64,000 nucleotides of DNA from Terrimonas_A sp051954695. GTDB lineage: Bacteria > Bacteroidota > Bacteroidia > Chitinophagales > Chitinophagaceae. A program made the position numbers and the translations under genes. The notes beneath the pieces were generated by a model. The model had not been told where the DNA came from. It saw nothing but the letters and a program-made list of their open reading frames with translations, and did no database searches. Location: assembly GCA_051954695.1 (NCBI GenBank), contig JBQCHL010000018.1, forward strand, positions 1-64,000, given 5' to 3'. Below are positions 43,086 through 51,720 of this stretch, in pieces; the first letter of the stretch is position 1, and the number at the start of each line of letters is the position of its first letter.

Positions 43086-44294
43086 ATGATTAGAATCGGA
43101 CTGATCCGCGAAGGAAAAATACCTGCTGATAACCGGGTAGCCCTGACACCCGCTCAATGTAAATGGATACACAAGCAATTAGCTGATGTAAAAGTAGTGG
43201 CACAAACTTCGCCCAGCCGTTGTTTTACCGATCGTGAATACACGGCCGCGGGAGTGGAAGTAAGAGAAGACCTGAGCGACTGTGATATATTGATGGGCAT
43301 TAAAGAAGTGCCGGTAACCCAATTGCTTCCCGGCAAAACCTACCTGTTCTTCTCTCATACCAAGAAAAAACAACCGCATAACCGGGGGCTGCTCCGCACT
43401 ATCCTGGACAGGAAAATACGCCTCATAGATTATGAATGCCTGGAGCATGAAGATGGGCAACGTATTATCGGGTTCGGATTTTTTGCAGGGGTGGTAGGGG
43501 CGCACAATGGTATAATGGCTTATGGCAACCGCACCGGTTTGTACTCGCTCGACAGGGTATATAAGGAAAGAAGTTTCCGTGAACTGATACACCATTATTT
43601 TGGCCTTCGCTTACCCAATGTCAAAATAGCTGTTACAGGCAGTGGCCGTGTTGCACATGGCATCCTCGAGATCATGAACCTGATGGGCATTCATGAAGTG
43701 GAGCCGGACGATTACCTGCGTCGCAGGTTTTCCTATCCTGTGTACACACAACTGAAAGGCCCCGACCTGTATCGTCATAAAAAAACAGGAACGTATAGCC
43801 GTGAAGACTTTCATGATCACCCTGGTGAATATGAATGCCGGTTCCTTCCTTATGCTGCGCAAACGGATATCCTGATGAACGGAATTTACTGGGATAAAGA
43901 TGTGCCCCGTTTGTTTGAAAAGGAAGATGTGGCGGCTGATGATTTTATTATTCAGACTATTGCCGATATAACAGATGATGCAGATGGTTCAGTGCCGATC
44001 AATCTTGGTGATCAGGCGATCGAAGACCCTGTGTATGGTGTTGACCGGAATACACTGCAGAAAACTCCGCCTTATCTGGAGAATTCTATTGATGTAATGG
44101 CCGTGGGTAATTTGCCTAATGAGCTGCCAAGGGATGCTTCGCGTTATTTTGGAGAACAACTGATCAAGTTTGTATTGGAAGACCTGGTGAAGGGAGGCTC
44201 TTCAATTGTTCAGCGTGCAACGATGACTGAGAATGGTCAGCTTACTCCACTTTACGAGTACCTGAATGATTATGTTAACGGTAATGTTTCCTGA
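43086..44294 (+). CDS. Saccharopine dehydrogenase-like (alanine dehydrogenase/PNT N-terminal fold) oxidoreductase
   Basis: A 402-residue protein of the AlaDH/PNT/LYS1 superfamily. The N-terminus (IRIGLIREGKIPADNRVALTP) is the substrate-domain start shared with alanine dehydrogenases. FFSHTKKKQPHNRGLL and RLIDYECLEHEDGQRIIGFG resemble the lysine-forming NAD-dependent saccharopine dehydrogenases. The dinucleotide-binding loop is VKIAVTGSGRVAHG. It may act in lysine degradation or a related amino-acid step. Neither LysZ/LysY-type nor lysine aminotransferase genes are nearby, so the reaction remains inferred. Length is close to the LYS1 family. It has its own promoter and is followed by a terminator. 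Confidence 0.8.
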   Translation: MIRIGLIREGKIPADNRVALTPAQCKWIHKQLADVKVVAQTSPSRCFTDREYTAAGVEVREDLSDCDILMGIKEVPVTQLLPGKTYLFFSHTKKKQPHNRGLLRTILDRKIRLIDYECLEHEDGQRIIGFGFFAGVVGAHNGIMAYGNRTGLYSLDRVYKERSFRELIHHYFGLRLPNVKIAVTGSGRVAHGILEIMNLMGIHEVEPDDYLRRRFSYPVYTQLKGPDLYRHKKTGTYSREDFHDHPGEYECRFLPYAAQTDILMNGIYWDKDVPRLFEKEDVAADDFIIQTIADITDDADGSVPINLGDQAIEDPVYGVDRNTLQKTPPYLENSIDVMAVGNLPNELPRDASRYFGEQLIKFVLEDLVKGGSSIVQRATMTENGQLTPLYEYLNDYVNGNVS

Positions 44295-44299
44295 TATAT

Positions 44300-44326
44300 A
44301 AAGGGCAACAAGGTTTGTGGCCCTTT
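44300..44326 (+). terminator. Terminator of the saccharopine dehydrogenase-like gene
   Basis: The stem AAAGGGC / GCCCTTT with an inner ACAA / TTGT pairing and loop GGT is followed by TATT. It starts 6 bp after the stop codon. Confidence 0.7.
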
Positions 44327-44349
44327 TATTCTCCAATAAAGAAGAGTAA

Positions 44350-44832
44350 TTATTCTGCAATCCGGTAAACTGATGACATAGTATAAAGGGTACCTGTCAA
44401 ATATATTTCCGTATACTTCAAGCTGCTTTCTTTTACGTTCACATTTTCCAGTATGATGGATTGGTTGGTGGCAGCCGGGCCTCCATTAGAGTATCCTTTT
44501 ATTACCATATTGATTTTTGATTTTTCTGCATCGCTAAATTGCCAGGTAATATCGAATTGTTCGTTGTAAGTATTATTATACTTGCCGGTTCCGTCAGTTT
44601 TGAAAGTCAGTTTATCGTTCCGGAAAGCGGGGGAGCCGCTGGATCGTTTATAGTTTGTTAGTGTATTGCTCTGTAAATAAGTAAGCTCATCAACAAGCCA
44701 GGTTTTTGCAGTCAGGTATTCTTCAGGTGTTTTTACAGTGGGGGTGGGTGTTTGGGGTTCCTTTTCATCTTTCGAGCAGGAAATAGAAGCAAAGCTTAAT
44801 GCAATTAAGACGCTAAAAAGAATTTTCTTCAT
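44350..44832 (-). CDS. Lipocalin-like small lipoprotein
   Basis: A 160-residue exported lipoprotein with a lipobox ending SFASISC (Cys about residue 19), a Pro/Thr linker (EPQTPTPTVKTP) and a compact beta domain. YLTAKTWLVDELTYLQ at the start and KLTFKTDGTGKY ... FDITWQFSDAEKSKINMV match the lipocalin-like domain of Bacteroidota lipoproteins. The ligand is unknown. A perfect -7 box on the minus strand (44849-44856) lies upstream. It precedes no other gene and ends convergent to the saccharopine dehydrogenase-like gene. Confidence 0.78.
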   Translation of the reverse strand: MKKILFSVLIALSFASISCSKDEKEPQTPTPTVKTPEEYLTAKTWLVDELTYLQSNTLTNYKRSSGSPAFRNDKLTFKTDGTGKYNNTYNEQFDITWQFSDAEKSKINMVIKGYSNGGPAATNQSIILENVNVKESSLKYTEIYLTGTLYTMSSVYRIAE

Positions 44833-44848
44833 GGTGGCTGTTTTCTGG

Positions 44849-44856
44849 CAAATATA
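44849..44856 (-). promoter_or_regulatory. TAnnTTTG -7 element for the lipocalin-like gene
   Basis: The minus strand reads TATATTTG, 16 nt upstream of the ATG at 44832. Confidence 0.55.
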
Positions 44857-44915
44857 TAACCCAATCTTCAGTTATGAAAAGGGAAAGCACCTCCTCCCGG
44901 GTGTTTTGGAAAGGG

Positions 44916-45638
44916 TTATAACTGAAGATAATAGTCGCCAAGAAGTTGCCTGAACTCCCTGGTGTATGAGTTTTCGCTGGTCCGGATAGCCATTTCTTCC
45001 TGTTCCGGCTCTGCATATTTCCTGCCTCCTTTAATAAGCACTCTGAAAAAGGAATGGCCGGTCGACTGCCGGACCTTACAAATCCTGTATAAGTGCAGGC
45101 CAGATCCGGCAATTAACGAAAATGCTTCATTCAACCTTTTGTAAGGTAATAGAAGATAAAAGGATCCAGCGTTTTCAAGTAGCCCTGAGATAATAGGTAT
45201 GAGTTCTCTCAGTACCAAGCCTGCATCATGATGTGCAATATTTTTTTGTCTGTTGCTGGCCGTCAGCTCCTTTTCGTAAAAAGGAGGATTGCTGATGATC
45301 ACATTGTAGGGATAGGGAAGTCTTGCCTCGCGTATATCTGCATGAAGCAATCGCAACTGCCCGGACCAGGGGGATTGCAAAAAATTTCTTTCAGCCTGCA
45401 TGGCTGCTGCTGCATCCAATTCTACTGCATCTATAGCTGAACCTACCTGCTGAGCAACCATCAGGCTCAGTAAACCTGTGCCGGTGCCAATATCAAGGAT
45501 TGAATCAGGAGCCTGAGACTGGCGGTGAAGGTCTTCTGCAACCCATGCACCAAACAAACAGGCATCAGTGGTCACCTTCATTGCAGCCAGTTCCTGGTGC
45601 ACGGTAAATTGTTTAAAGCGGAAATAACTGTTAGCCAT
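44916..45638 (-). CDS. trmN6: tRNA1(Val) (adenine37-N6)-methyltransferase
   Basis: A 240-residue SAM-dependent methyltransferase that modifies A37 of tRNA(Val). It begins FRFKQFTVHQELAAMKVTTDACLFGAWV, the family N-terminus, followed by the SAM motif ILDIGTGTGLLSLM and the catalytic NPPF in IISNPPFYEKEL. The ATG at 45638 was chosen because the upstream ATG at 45656 overlaps the tsaD stop. The gap to tsaD is 11 bp, so the two are co-transcribed. Length equals E. coli YfiC/TrmN6. Confidence 0.93.
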   Translation of the reverse strand: MANSYFRFKQFTVHQELAAMKVTTDACLFGAWVAEDLHRQSQAPDSILDIGTGTGLLSLMVAQQVGSAIDAVELDAAAAMQAERNFLQSPWSGQLRLLHADIREARLPYPYNVIISNPPFYEKELTASNRQKNIAHHDAGLVLRELIPIISGLLENAGSFYLLLPYKRLNEAFSLIAGSGLHLYRICKVRQSTGHSFFRVLIKGGRKYAEPEQEEMAIRTSENSYTREFRQLLGDYYLQL

Positions 45639-45649
45639 CTGGATGATTA

Positions 45650-46693
45650 TTACCACTCCGCCCTCGCAGAGGCTTCAATTTCCAGGCCGGCAAACTGCCC
45701 TGCCTGGTATTTATAATAACCCGTGATAGCGATCATGGCTGCATTGTCTGTGCAATATTGAAAAGCAGGGATGAATGTTCTCCAGCCTTGTTGCTTTCCC
45801 ATTTCTTCAAAAGCTTTCCGTAATCCACTGTTGGCCGAAACACCACCTGCCAGGCAAATATCTTTGATGCCTGTTTCCTGCGCTGCTTTCCTGAGCTTAT
45901 GCAACAGGATGGTCACAATGCGCTGTTGAATGGATGCACAAATATCATTCAGGTTTTCCTGGATGAATTGATAACGTTCCTGTTCACTTGCCCTGAATTC
46001 TTCCTTATACACGAGGCTGGTTCCTGCATTCTGCAGAAAATAAAGAATGGATGTTTTTAATCCGCTGAAACTGAAATCGAGCCCGGGTATCCTTGGCTCA
46101 GGAAACTGGAACCTGTCAGGGTTCCCTTCTTTTGCATACTTGTCGATCAGCGGACCTCCGGGGTAAGGAAGGCCCAGCAACTTGGCAGATTTATCAAACG
46201 CTTCACCGGCAGCATCATCAATAGTTTCGCCGATCACACGAAGTTGAGTGGGCGATTCGCATATCACGATCTGTGTATGTCCCCCGCTTACAGTGAGGCA
46301 TAGGAAAGGGAAAGAAGGTTTGGGATCTGCGATCAGGTTGGCCAGCACATGGGCCTGCATATGATGCACTGCTATGAGTGGTTTGTTCAACGCAAGCGAC
46401 AGGGATTTGGCAAATTGCGAACCTACCAGTAATGAACCGATCAGTCCCGGCGCTTGCGTAAAAGCAATGGCATCCACAGAGGATAAGGAACAGTTTGCAG
46501 AGGATAAAGCTGTGTCCACTACCGGCACTATATTTTGCGCATGGGCACGGCTGGCCAGTTCAGGCACCACGCCGCCGTATTTTTCATGAACAGATTGATT
46601 GGCGATAAAATTCGACAGTATCTTTCCATCTGTACACACGGCTGCAGATGTTTCATCACAACTCGATTCGATCGCAAGGATAGTAACAGACAT
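45650..46693 (-). CDS. tsaD: tRNA N6-adenosine threonylcarbamoyltransferase
   Basis: A 347-residue ASKHA-fold enzyme that completes t6A37 synthesis on ANN-decoding tRNAs with TsaB/TsaE. Family signatures: ILAIESSCDETSAAV at the N-terminus, GGVVPELASRAHAQNI, the metal site HHMQAH, LTVSGGHTQIV, CLAGGVSANSGLR and CTDNAAMIAI. Length is typical. It has a perfect -7 box upstream (46713-46720) and is followed by trmN6, so this is a small tRNA-modification unit. It is downstream of a MacB-type permease on the same strand. Confidence 0.97.
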   Translation of the reverse strand: MSVTILAIESSCDETSAAVCTDGKILSNFIANQSVHEKYGGVVPELASRAHAQNIVPVVDTALSSANCSLSSVDAIAFTQAPGLIGSLLVGSQFAKSLSLALNKPLIAVHHMQAHVLANLIADPKPSFPFLCLTVSGGHTQIVICESPTQLRVIGETIDDAAGEAFDKSAKLLGLPYPGGPLIDKYAKEGNPDRFQFPEPRIPGLDFSFSGLKTSILYFLQNAGTSLVYKEEFRASEQERYQFIQENLNDICASIQQRIVTILLHKLRKAAQETGIKDICLAGGVSANSGLRKAFEEMGKQQGWRTFIPAFQYCTDNAAMIAITGYYKYQAGQFAGLEIEASARAEW

Positions 46694-46712
46694 GCAGGCA
46701 AAAAATTTGCCT

Positions 46713-46720
46713 CAAAGGTA
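46713..46720 (-). promoter_or_regulatory. TAnnTTTG -7 element for tsaD-trmN6
   Basis: The minus strand reads TACCTTTG, 19 nt upstream of the ATG at 46693, in the 51 bp gap after the permease gene. It separates the tRNA-modification genes from the permease transcript. Confidence 0.6.
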
Positions 46721-46744
46721 GCGAAGGCTGACGATTTTGATGGC

Positions 46745-47998
46745 TTACTTGCTTCTGATCGCCACTACAGGATCCATTCTTGCAGCCTGTGAGGCAGGAA
46801 TAAAGCCGGCAAGAATTCCAACAATGACACAAATGGCAATAGCCATCAACATATTATTAGTGGAAATGAAAACGGGGAAATTCAACAAGCCTGATAATAC
46901 CTGTGTCAATATGAATACCAGTGTTAACCCGATCAGTCCTCCGATGATGCACAGGAATGCTGATTCAAGCAGGAATTCAGTCAGAATGATATGGCTCTTT
47001 GCACCGATCGCTTTTTTCAAACCGATCTGGCTGGTCCTTTCGCGGACGGATACAAACATGATATTGGCTACGCCAAACATCCCAACGATCAATGAAAGAG
47101 CAGCAATGGCCCATCCGCCGATATTGAGACTTACGAAAGCAGAACTGATAGAATCAGTGAGGTCATTGATATCATTAAGCGCAAAATCATCTTCTTTGGT
47201 AGGGCTTAGTTTATGCAGTGCCCGCATGGTGCCGGCCAGTTCATCTTTAAGCACTTTACTGCTGAGATTATCTTTTCCCTGCACCATGATCACGGGGTCG
47301 GCCCTGTCTTCACGGATGATGGTGCGTGCAAACCTGTAAGGGAGGATAACACTTTGATCAAAATCCCATCCTCCGATCATTTGCTTGCCTTGCTTCTTGA
47401 TAATGCCGATGATCAGCACTTTTTTCCCCCGTATGGTAACTTCCTTATCAAGCGCCTGTTCAGGAGAGCCGAACAGCATTTCTGCCACTGTATTCCCGAT
47501 TACCACCACATTGGCGCCCCGGTCAAATTCAGATGGGGAAATATAACGGCCTACCGGCACCTGCAATGCCTGGATGTTCTCAAAATCTTCGGAAGTGCCA
47601 TACAGGTTTACATTGGAAAGGGAACTGCCTTTGTAATCCACATTATCCTGGGTGGCTATCCTGTACACCGTGTATTTGGCACTGGGTGTTCTTTCCTGGA
47701 TCTGTCTTACTTCTTCGAATTTGGGGTAAGGGCGGTTCACATAACGCCACCAGGGATAATCTTCGTCGTCCGTAGTGTATTCCCATTTATCAATGTAAAT
47801 GGTATTATTGCCAAGGGAGTTCACTTCGTTCTTGATGTTATGCTCCAGGCTGTTTACCGTGGCCAGCACACCAATAATGCAGAAGATGCCGATCGTGATA
47901 CCGAACAGCGACAGGAAAGTGCGGAGCTTGTTTTTCCAGAGCTCCTGCACAGCCATTTTAAAACTGCTGATAATCACTTCAATTGTCCGGCGGATCAT
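46745..47998 (-). CDS. MacB/FtsX-type ABC transporter permease
   Basis: A 417-residue inner-membrane permease. The N-terminal helix (NKLRTFLSLFGITIGIFCIIGVLATVNSLE) and a large periplasmic MacB core domain (about 60-260) are followed by three C-terminal helices of the FtsX domain (GWAIAALSLIVGMFGVANIMFVSVRERTSQIGLKKAIGAK and so on). It probably exports a lipid or peptide or works as a mechanotransmission unit. No ATPase gene is adjacent, so its partner is elsewhere. The ATG at 47998 is preferred over the longer frame from 48055. A minus-strand TACATTTG (48003-48010) just upstream would give an almost leaderless transcript. Confidence 0.88.
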   Translation of the reverse strand: MIRRTIEVIISSFKMAVQELWKNKLRTFLSLFGITIGIFCIIGVLATVNSLEHNIKNEVNSLGNNTIYIDKWEYTTDDEDYPWWRYVNRPYPKFEEVRQIQERTPSAKYTVYRIATQDNVDYKGSSLSNVNLYGTSEDFENIQALQVPVGRYISPSEFDRGANVVVIGNTVAEMLFGSPEQALDKEVTIRGKKVLIIGIIKKQGKQMIGGWDFDQSVILPYRFARTIIREDRADPVIMVQGKDNLSSKVLKDELAGTMRALHKLSPTKEDDFALNDINDLTDSISSAFVSLNIGGWAIAALSLIVGMFGVANIMFVSVRERTSQIGLKKAIGAKSHIILTEFLLESAFLCIIGGLIGLTLVFILTQVLSGLLNFPVFISTNNMLMAIAICVIVGILAGFIPASQAARMDPVVAIRSK

Positions 47999-48079
47999 GT
48001 AACAAATGTACTGCTTGGCTTGCTTGGCGGGAAAATTTAATTTTAAGGGAAACATAAAAATTTGCTTTATTTCCAGCCT

Positions 48080-48087
48080 TACCTTTG
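48080..48087 (+). promoter_or_regulatory. TAnnTTTG -7 element for prfC
   Basis: TACCTTTG matches, with TTTG at 48061-48064 upstream as a slightly close -33 element. The leader to the prfC start at 48216 would be about 120 nt and contains GTTTAA-type repeats and a CCGGTTT / AAACCGG pairing. Confidence 0.5.
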
Positions 48088-48215
48088 CGGCTTTCCAAAG
48101 CGGGGCAATGATTGCCCGGGATCGGGGATGACCGGTTTAAAAGTTTAAGTGTTTAAGGTTTAAAAACCGGACCTCAGAAAAACGTCAAAACCTGGAAAGG
48201 ACATAACCTGTTGAC

Positions 48216-49814
48216 ATGAAGTATCATAACGAAATACAGCGCCGGCGCACTTTTGCCATTATCAGCCACCCTGATGCGGGCAAAACCACCCTTACAGAAA
48301 AATTCCTGCTTTTTGGTGGAGCGATACAGGTGGCGGGAGCGGTTAAAAGCAATAAGATCAAGAAGCACGCAACCAGCGATTTTATGGAGATCGAACGGCA
48401 GCGGGGTATCTCCGTGGCCACTTCTGTGATGAGCTTTGAGTATAATGACATTTTGATCAACCTGTTGGATACTCCTGGTCACAAGGACTTTGCTGAAGAT
48501 ACTTTCCGTACGCTTACGGCAGTGGACAGTGTGATCCTGGTGGTAGACAGCGTGAATGGGGTAGAAGAGCAGACCCGCCGGCTGATGGAAGTATGCCGTA
48601 TGCGCGATACGCCCGTGATCGTGTTCATCAACAAAATGGACCGTGATGGGAAAAACCGGTTTGACCTGCTGGAAGAGATCGAGAAGGAATTGAAGATATC
48701 CCTTCATCCCATGTCATGGCCGATCAACAGCGGTAAAGAGTTCAAAGGAGTATACAACCTGCACGATAAAAACCTCTTGCTTTTTATGGCCAATACCAAA
48801 GCCAGTGAAGAGGACAGTCTTTCCATCTCCGATCTGAATGATCCTGTGCTGGACCAGAAACTGGGAGACACAGATGCTGCCCAGCTCCGGGAAGATGTGG
48901 AACTGGTAGAGGGCGTGCACGGCCAATTGAATGTGGATGACTACCTGGCTGGCAAGATCGCTCCTGTTTTCTTCGGAAGTGCCATCAACAATTTCGGGGT
49001 AAAGGAAATGCTGGATACATTTATTGATATAGCTCCCAGGCCGCGCAGCCGGGAAACCACAACCCGCCTGGTGGATGTGGAAGAAGAGAAACTGAGCGGT
49101 TTTGTATTTAAGATACATGCCAATCTCGATCCCAAGCACCGCGACCGTATTGCTTTCTTCCGTGTTTGTTCCGGCAGGTTTGAGCGCAATAAATATTTTC
49201 ATCATGTGCGGCTTGATAAAGATGTCCGTTTCAGCAATCCTTACAGCTTTATGGCGCGTGATAAAAGCATTATTGAAGATGCTTATGCAGGAGATGTGGT
49301 GGGTTTGTTTGATACCGGCAACTTCAAGATCGGAGATACACTTACTGAAGGCGAGGATTTTTATTTTACCGGGATACCTTCTTTCTCCCCCGAGATATTC
49401 AAGGAAGTGGTGAATAAGGACCCGATGAAGACAAAGCAACTGGAGAAGGGCCTGATGCAATTAACAGATGAGGGGGTGGCGCAGTTGTTTACCCAATTCG
49501 GAGGAAATAAAAAGATCATCGGTTGTGTAGGTGAACTGCAGTTTGAAGTGATCCAGTACCGGCTGCTGCATGAATATGGTGCTTCTGTAGTGTTCAATTC
49601 GCTTCCGTTCTATAAAGCCTGCTGGCTCACCAGCAATGACTCCAAAAAATTGCTGGAGTTTTCACGTTTCAAACAGGCCAATATTGCAGAAGACAAGGAC
49701 GGGCATATGGTGTACCTGGCGCAAAGCGAATGGTTCCTGAATACCGAACGAAGCAATAACCCGGATATCCAATTCCATTTTACATCGGAGATACATAAAG
49801 AAGCAGCGCAATGA
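48216..49814 (+). CDS. prfC: Peptide chain release factor 3
   Basis: RF3 is a 532-residue translational GTPase that recycles RF1/RF2 from the ribosome. G motifs: SHPDAGKTTLTEK (G1), ATSDFMEIERQRGIS (switch I), LLDTPGHKDFAED (G3) and VFINKMDRD (G4), followed by the beta-barrel domains (KIHANLDPKHRDRIAFFRVCSGRFER) and the C-terminal FEVIQYRL region. Length matches E. coli RF3 (529). The leader of about 120 nt is unusually long for this window. It overlaps the following GNAT gene by 4 bp, so the two are coupled in one transcript. Confidence 0.97.
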   Translation: MKYHNEIQRRRTFAIISHPDAGKTTLTEKFLLFGGAIQVAGAVKSNKIKKHATSDFMEIERQRGISVATSVMSFEYNDILINLLDTPGHKDFAEDTFRTLTAVDSVILVVDSVNGVEEQTRRLMEVCRMRDTPVIVFINKMDRDGKNRFDLLEEIEKELKISLHPMSWPINSGKEFKGVYNLHDKNLLLFMANTKASEEDSLSISDLNDPVLDQKLGDTDAAQLREDVELVEGVHGQLNVDDYLAGKIAPVFFGSAINNFGVKEMLDTFIDIAPRPRSRETTTRLVDVEEEKLSGFVFKIHANLDPKHRDRIAFFRVCSGRFERNKYFHHVRLDKDVRFSNPYSFMARDKSIIEDAYAGDVVGLFDTGNFKIGDTLTEGEDFYFTGIPSFSPEIFKEVVNKDPMKTKQLEKGLMQLTDEGVAQLFTQFGGNKKIIGCVGELQFEVIQYRLLHEYGASVVFNSLPFYKACWLTSNDSKKLLEFSRFKQANIAEDKDGHMVYLAQSEWFLNTERSNNPDIQFHFTSEIHKEAAQ

Positions 49815-50326
49815 TCTTCGAATCAGAACGATTATATACCCGTTATTTCACCATGAGCGACCTGGATATTTTTTTCCGGTTGAATGGTGATGAAGAGATC
49901 GTTCGATATATCCGTGCTCCTAAAACTTATGAAGAATGCCGTAGCTTCCTGGCACAGATCATTCAATGGTATACCGGGCCGGAGATCAACTGGAGGATCG
50001 CGCTTTCATCGAAAGAGAATGAACAGGTCATAGGTTCATTTGCTTTTATCCCTATAGGAAATACGGCCGATATGCAACTCGGCTATTCTTTGCTGAAAGA
50101 GCATTGGGGGAAAGGATATGCCACCGAGATAACAGAAGCCGGGCTGCGGTATGCTTTTGAAAAACTGGGATACGCATCCATAGCTGCTATTACGGAATCA
50201 GCGAATTCGGCTTCACAGAAAGTTTTGCTGAAATGCGGTTTCTGCCTGGAAGCCGAATATGAAGAGGAGGGAAGAAAGCTGCTTCGTTTTCGCAGGCATC
50301 AGAATGATGCTGTCACACCCGTATAA
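49811..50326 (+). CDS. RimJ/RimL-type GNAT N-acetyltransferase
   Basis: A 171-residue acetyltransferase. FESERLYTRYFTMSDLDIFF at the start and LGYSLLKEHWGKGYATEITEAGLRYAFEKLGYASI contain the acetyl-CoA loop (HWGKGYA) of the RimJ/RimL branch; ANSASQKVLLKCGF completes motif B. Substrates of such enzymes include ribosomal proteins and free metabolites; none can be assigned. The start codon overlaps the prfC stop (ATGA), showing translational coupling. The 3' end overlaps the convergent purB stop by 28 bp. Confidence 0.9.
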   Translation: MIFESERLYTRYFTMSDLDIFFRLNGDEEIVRYIRAPKTYEECRSFLAQIIQWYTGPEINWRIALSSKENEQVIGSFAFIPIGNTADMQLGYSLLKEHWGKGYATEITEAGLRYAFEKLGYASIAAITESANSASQKVLLKCGFCLEAEYEEEGRKLLRFRRHQNDAVTPV

Positions 50327-51642
50327 TTATGCGGGCTGATCTTCTTAAGTTCCTTTTTCAATTCAGTACTGATCTTTAATCCATCAACAAATTGGTGAAT
50401 GGCATTCTTATCAATAGCCTGTTTGCCGCGCGTAAGTTCTTTTAACGCTTCATAAGGCTGAGGATAATTTTCCCTCCGCAACACGGTTTGTATGGCTTCC
50501 GCTACAACCGTCCAGTTGGCATCAAGTGATGCCTGGATCTTATCAGGGTTGATGATCAGTTTACCCAATCCTTTTTCAATGGACTTAAGCGCGATGATCG
50601 TATGTGCAAAAGGTACCCCTACATTGCGCAATACGGTTGAATCGGTAAGGTCACGCTGCAGGCGGGATATGGGCAGTTTGGAAGAAAGGTGTTCAAATAT
50701 GGCATTGGCCAGCCCAAGGTTGCCTTCTGCATTTTCAAAATCGATGGGGTTTACTTTGTGCGGCATGGCAGATGATCCAACTTCTCCTTTTTTTGTTTTC
50801 TGCTTAAAGTATTCCATGGAGATATAGGACCAGACATCGCGGCAGAAATCGATCAGGATATTGTTGATCCTTTTCATGCAATCGAAGTGGGCTGCAAGAT
50901 TATCGTAGTGTTCTATCTGCGTGGTGAACTGCTGGCGGCTCAATCCCAGGTGCTCCAAAAACTCATTCCCGAATTTCACCCAGTCGGTTTTGGGATAAGC
51001 AATATGATGGGCATTGAAATTACCGGTGGCGCCTCCGAATTTTCCCATGAAAGGAATGCCGATGAATTGTTCTACCTGGTTTTGTATCCTTTCTGTGAAC
51101 ACCATGATCTCTTTTCCCAGCCTGGTAGGGCTTGCCGGCTGGCCATGCGTATGTGCCAGCATGGGAATATTCTTCCATTCTTTTGCCAGCAGTTTTAGCT
51201 GAGTGTTGAGATTAAGGATGGATGGAAGATATTCGTATTCGATACTGTGTTTCCATGAAAGCGGAACAGCCGTATTGTTGATGTCTTGCGAGGTAAGGCC
51301 GAAATGGATCCATTCTTTGGCCTGTTTGCCACCGCTTTTTTCCAGTTCATTTTTCAGGAAATATTCCACCGCTTTTACATCATGATTGGTGGTGTATTCG
51401 ATTTGCTTGATCTCCTGTGCATCTTCCGGACCAAAATCGCTGGCCAGTTTCTGGAGGTGTTTGATGCTTTTATTCGAAAGTTTGACAAACTTCTTTTTTT
51501 CCAGGAACAGCAGGTATTCGACCTCAATAATGACCCTGTATTTCATCAGGGCGTACTCGGAAAAATAATCGTCCAAATGCTGCACCTGTTTGCGGTAGCG
51601 GCCATCAATAGCGGAAATAGCGGTAAGGGGAGACAGTTCCAT
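50299..51642 (-). CDS. purB: Adenylosuccinate lyase
   Basis: A 447-residue homotetrameric lyase of purine synthesis: it cleaves SAICAR to AICAR and adenylosuccinate to AMP. The ASL/fumarase signature is SSAMPHKVNPIDFENAEGN. LTAISAIDGRYRKQVQHLDDYFSEYALMKYR and THGQPASPTRLGKEI are further family motifs. The correct start is the ATG at 51642, giving MELSPLTAIS; the frame happens to stay open for 146 more codons upstream, across the divergent mqnA. Length fits E. coli PurB (456). It is divergent from mqnA. Confidence 0.96.
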   Translation of the reverse strand: MELSPLTAISAIDGRYRKQVQHLDDYFSEYALMKYRVIIEVEYLLFLEKKKFVKLSNKSIKHLQKLASDFGPEDAQEIKQIEYTTNHDVKAVEYFLKNELEKSGGKQAKEWIHFGLTSQDINNTAVPLSWKHSIEYEYLPSILNLNTQLKLLAKEWKNIPMLAHTHGQPASPTRLGKEIMVFTERIQNQVEQFIGIPFMGKFGGATGNFNAHHIAYPKTDWVKFGNEFLEHLGLSRQQFTTQIEHYDNLAAHFDCMKRINNILIDFCRDVWSYISMEYFKQKTKKGEVGSSAMPHKVNPIDFENAEGNLGLANAIFEHLSSKLPISRLQRDLTDSTVLRNVGVPFAHTIIALKSIEKGLGKLIINPDKIQASLDANWTVVAEAIQTVLRRENYPQPYEALKELTRGKQAIDKNAIHQFVDGLKISTELKKELKKISPHNYTGVTASF

Positions 51643-51696
51643 GTTTGCAGTTTGCGGTTTATAGCCGCCTCTGAGCGATCTATAAAACCAGGGATT

Positions 51697-51704
51697 TATA
51701 TTTG
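51697..51704 (+). promoter_or_regulatory. TAnnTTTG -7 element for mqnA
   Basis: TATATTTG is a perfect match in the 78 bp gap between the divergent purB and mqnA starts, 16 nt before the TTG at 51721. It supports the TTG start and argues against the longer frame. Confidence 0.6.
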
Positions 51705-51720
51705 CGCAAAAATAACAGAA

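Noticed and set aside
48003..48010. TACATTTG (minus) as promoter of the permease gene
   Set aside because: It would place the transcript start at or after the chosen ATG; possible only if the gene is leaderless, so not called.
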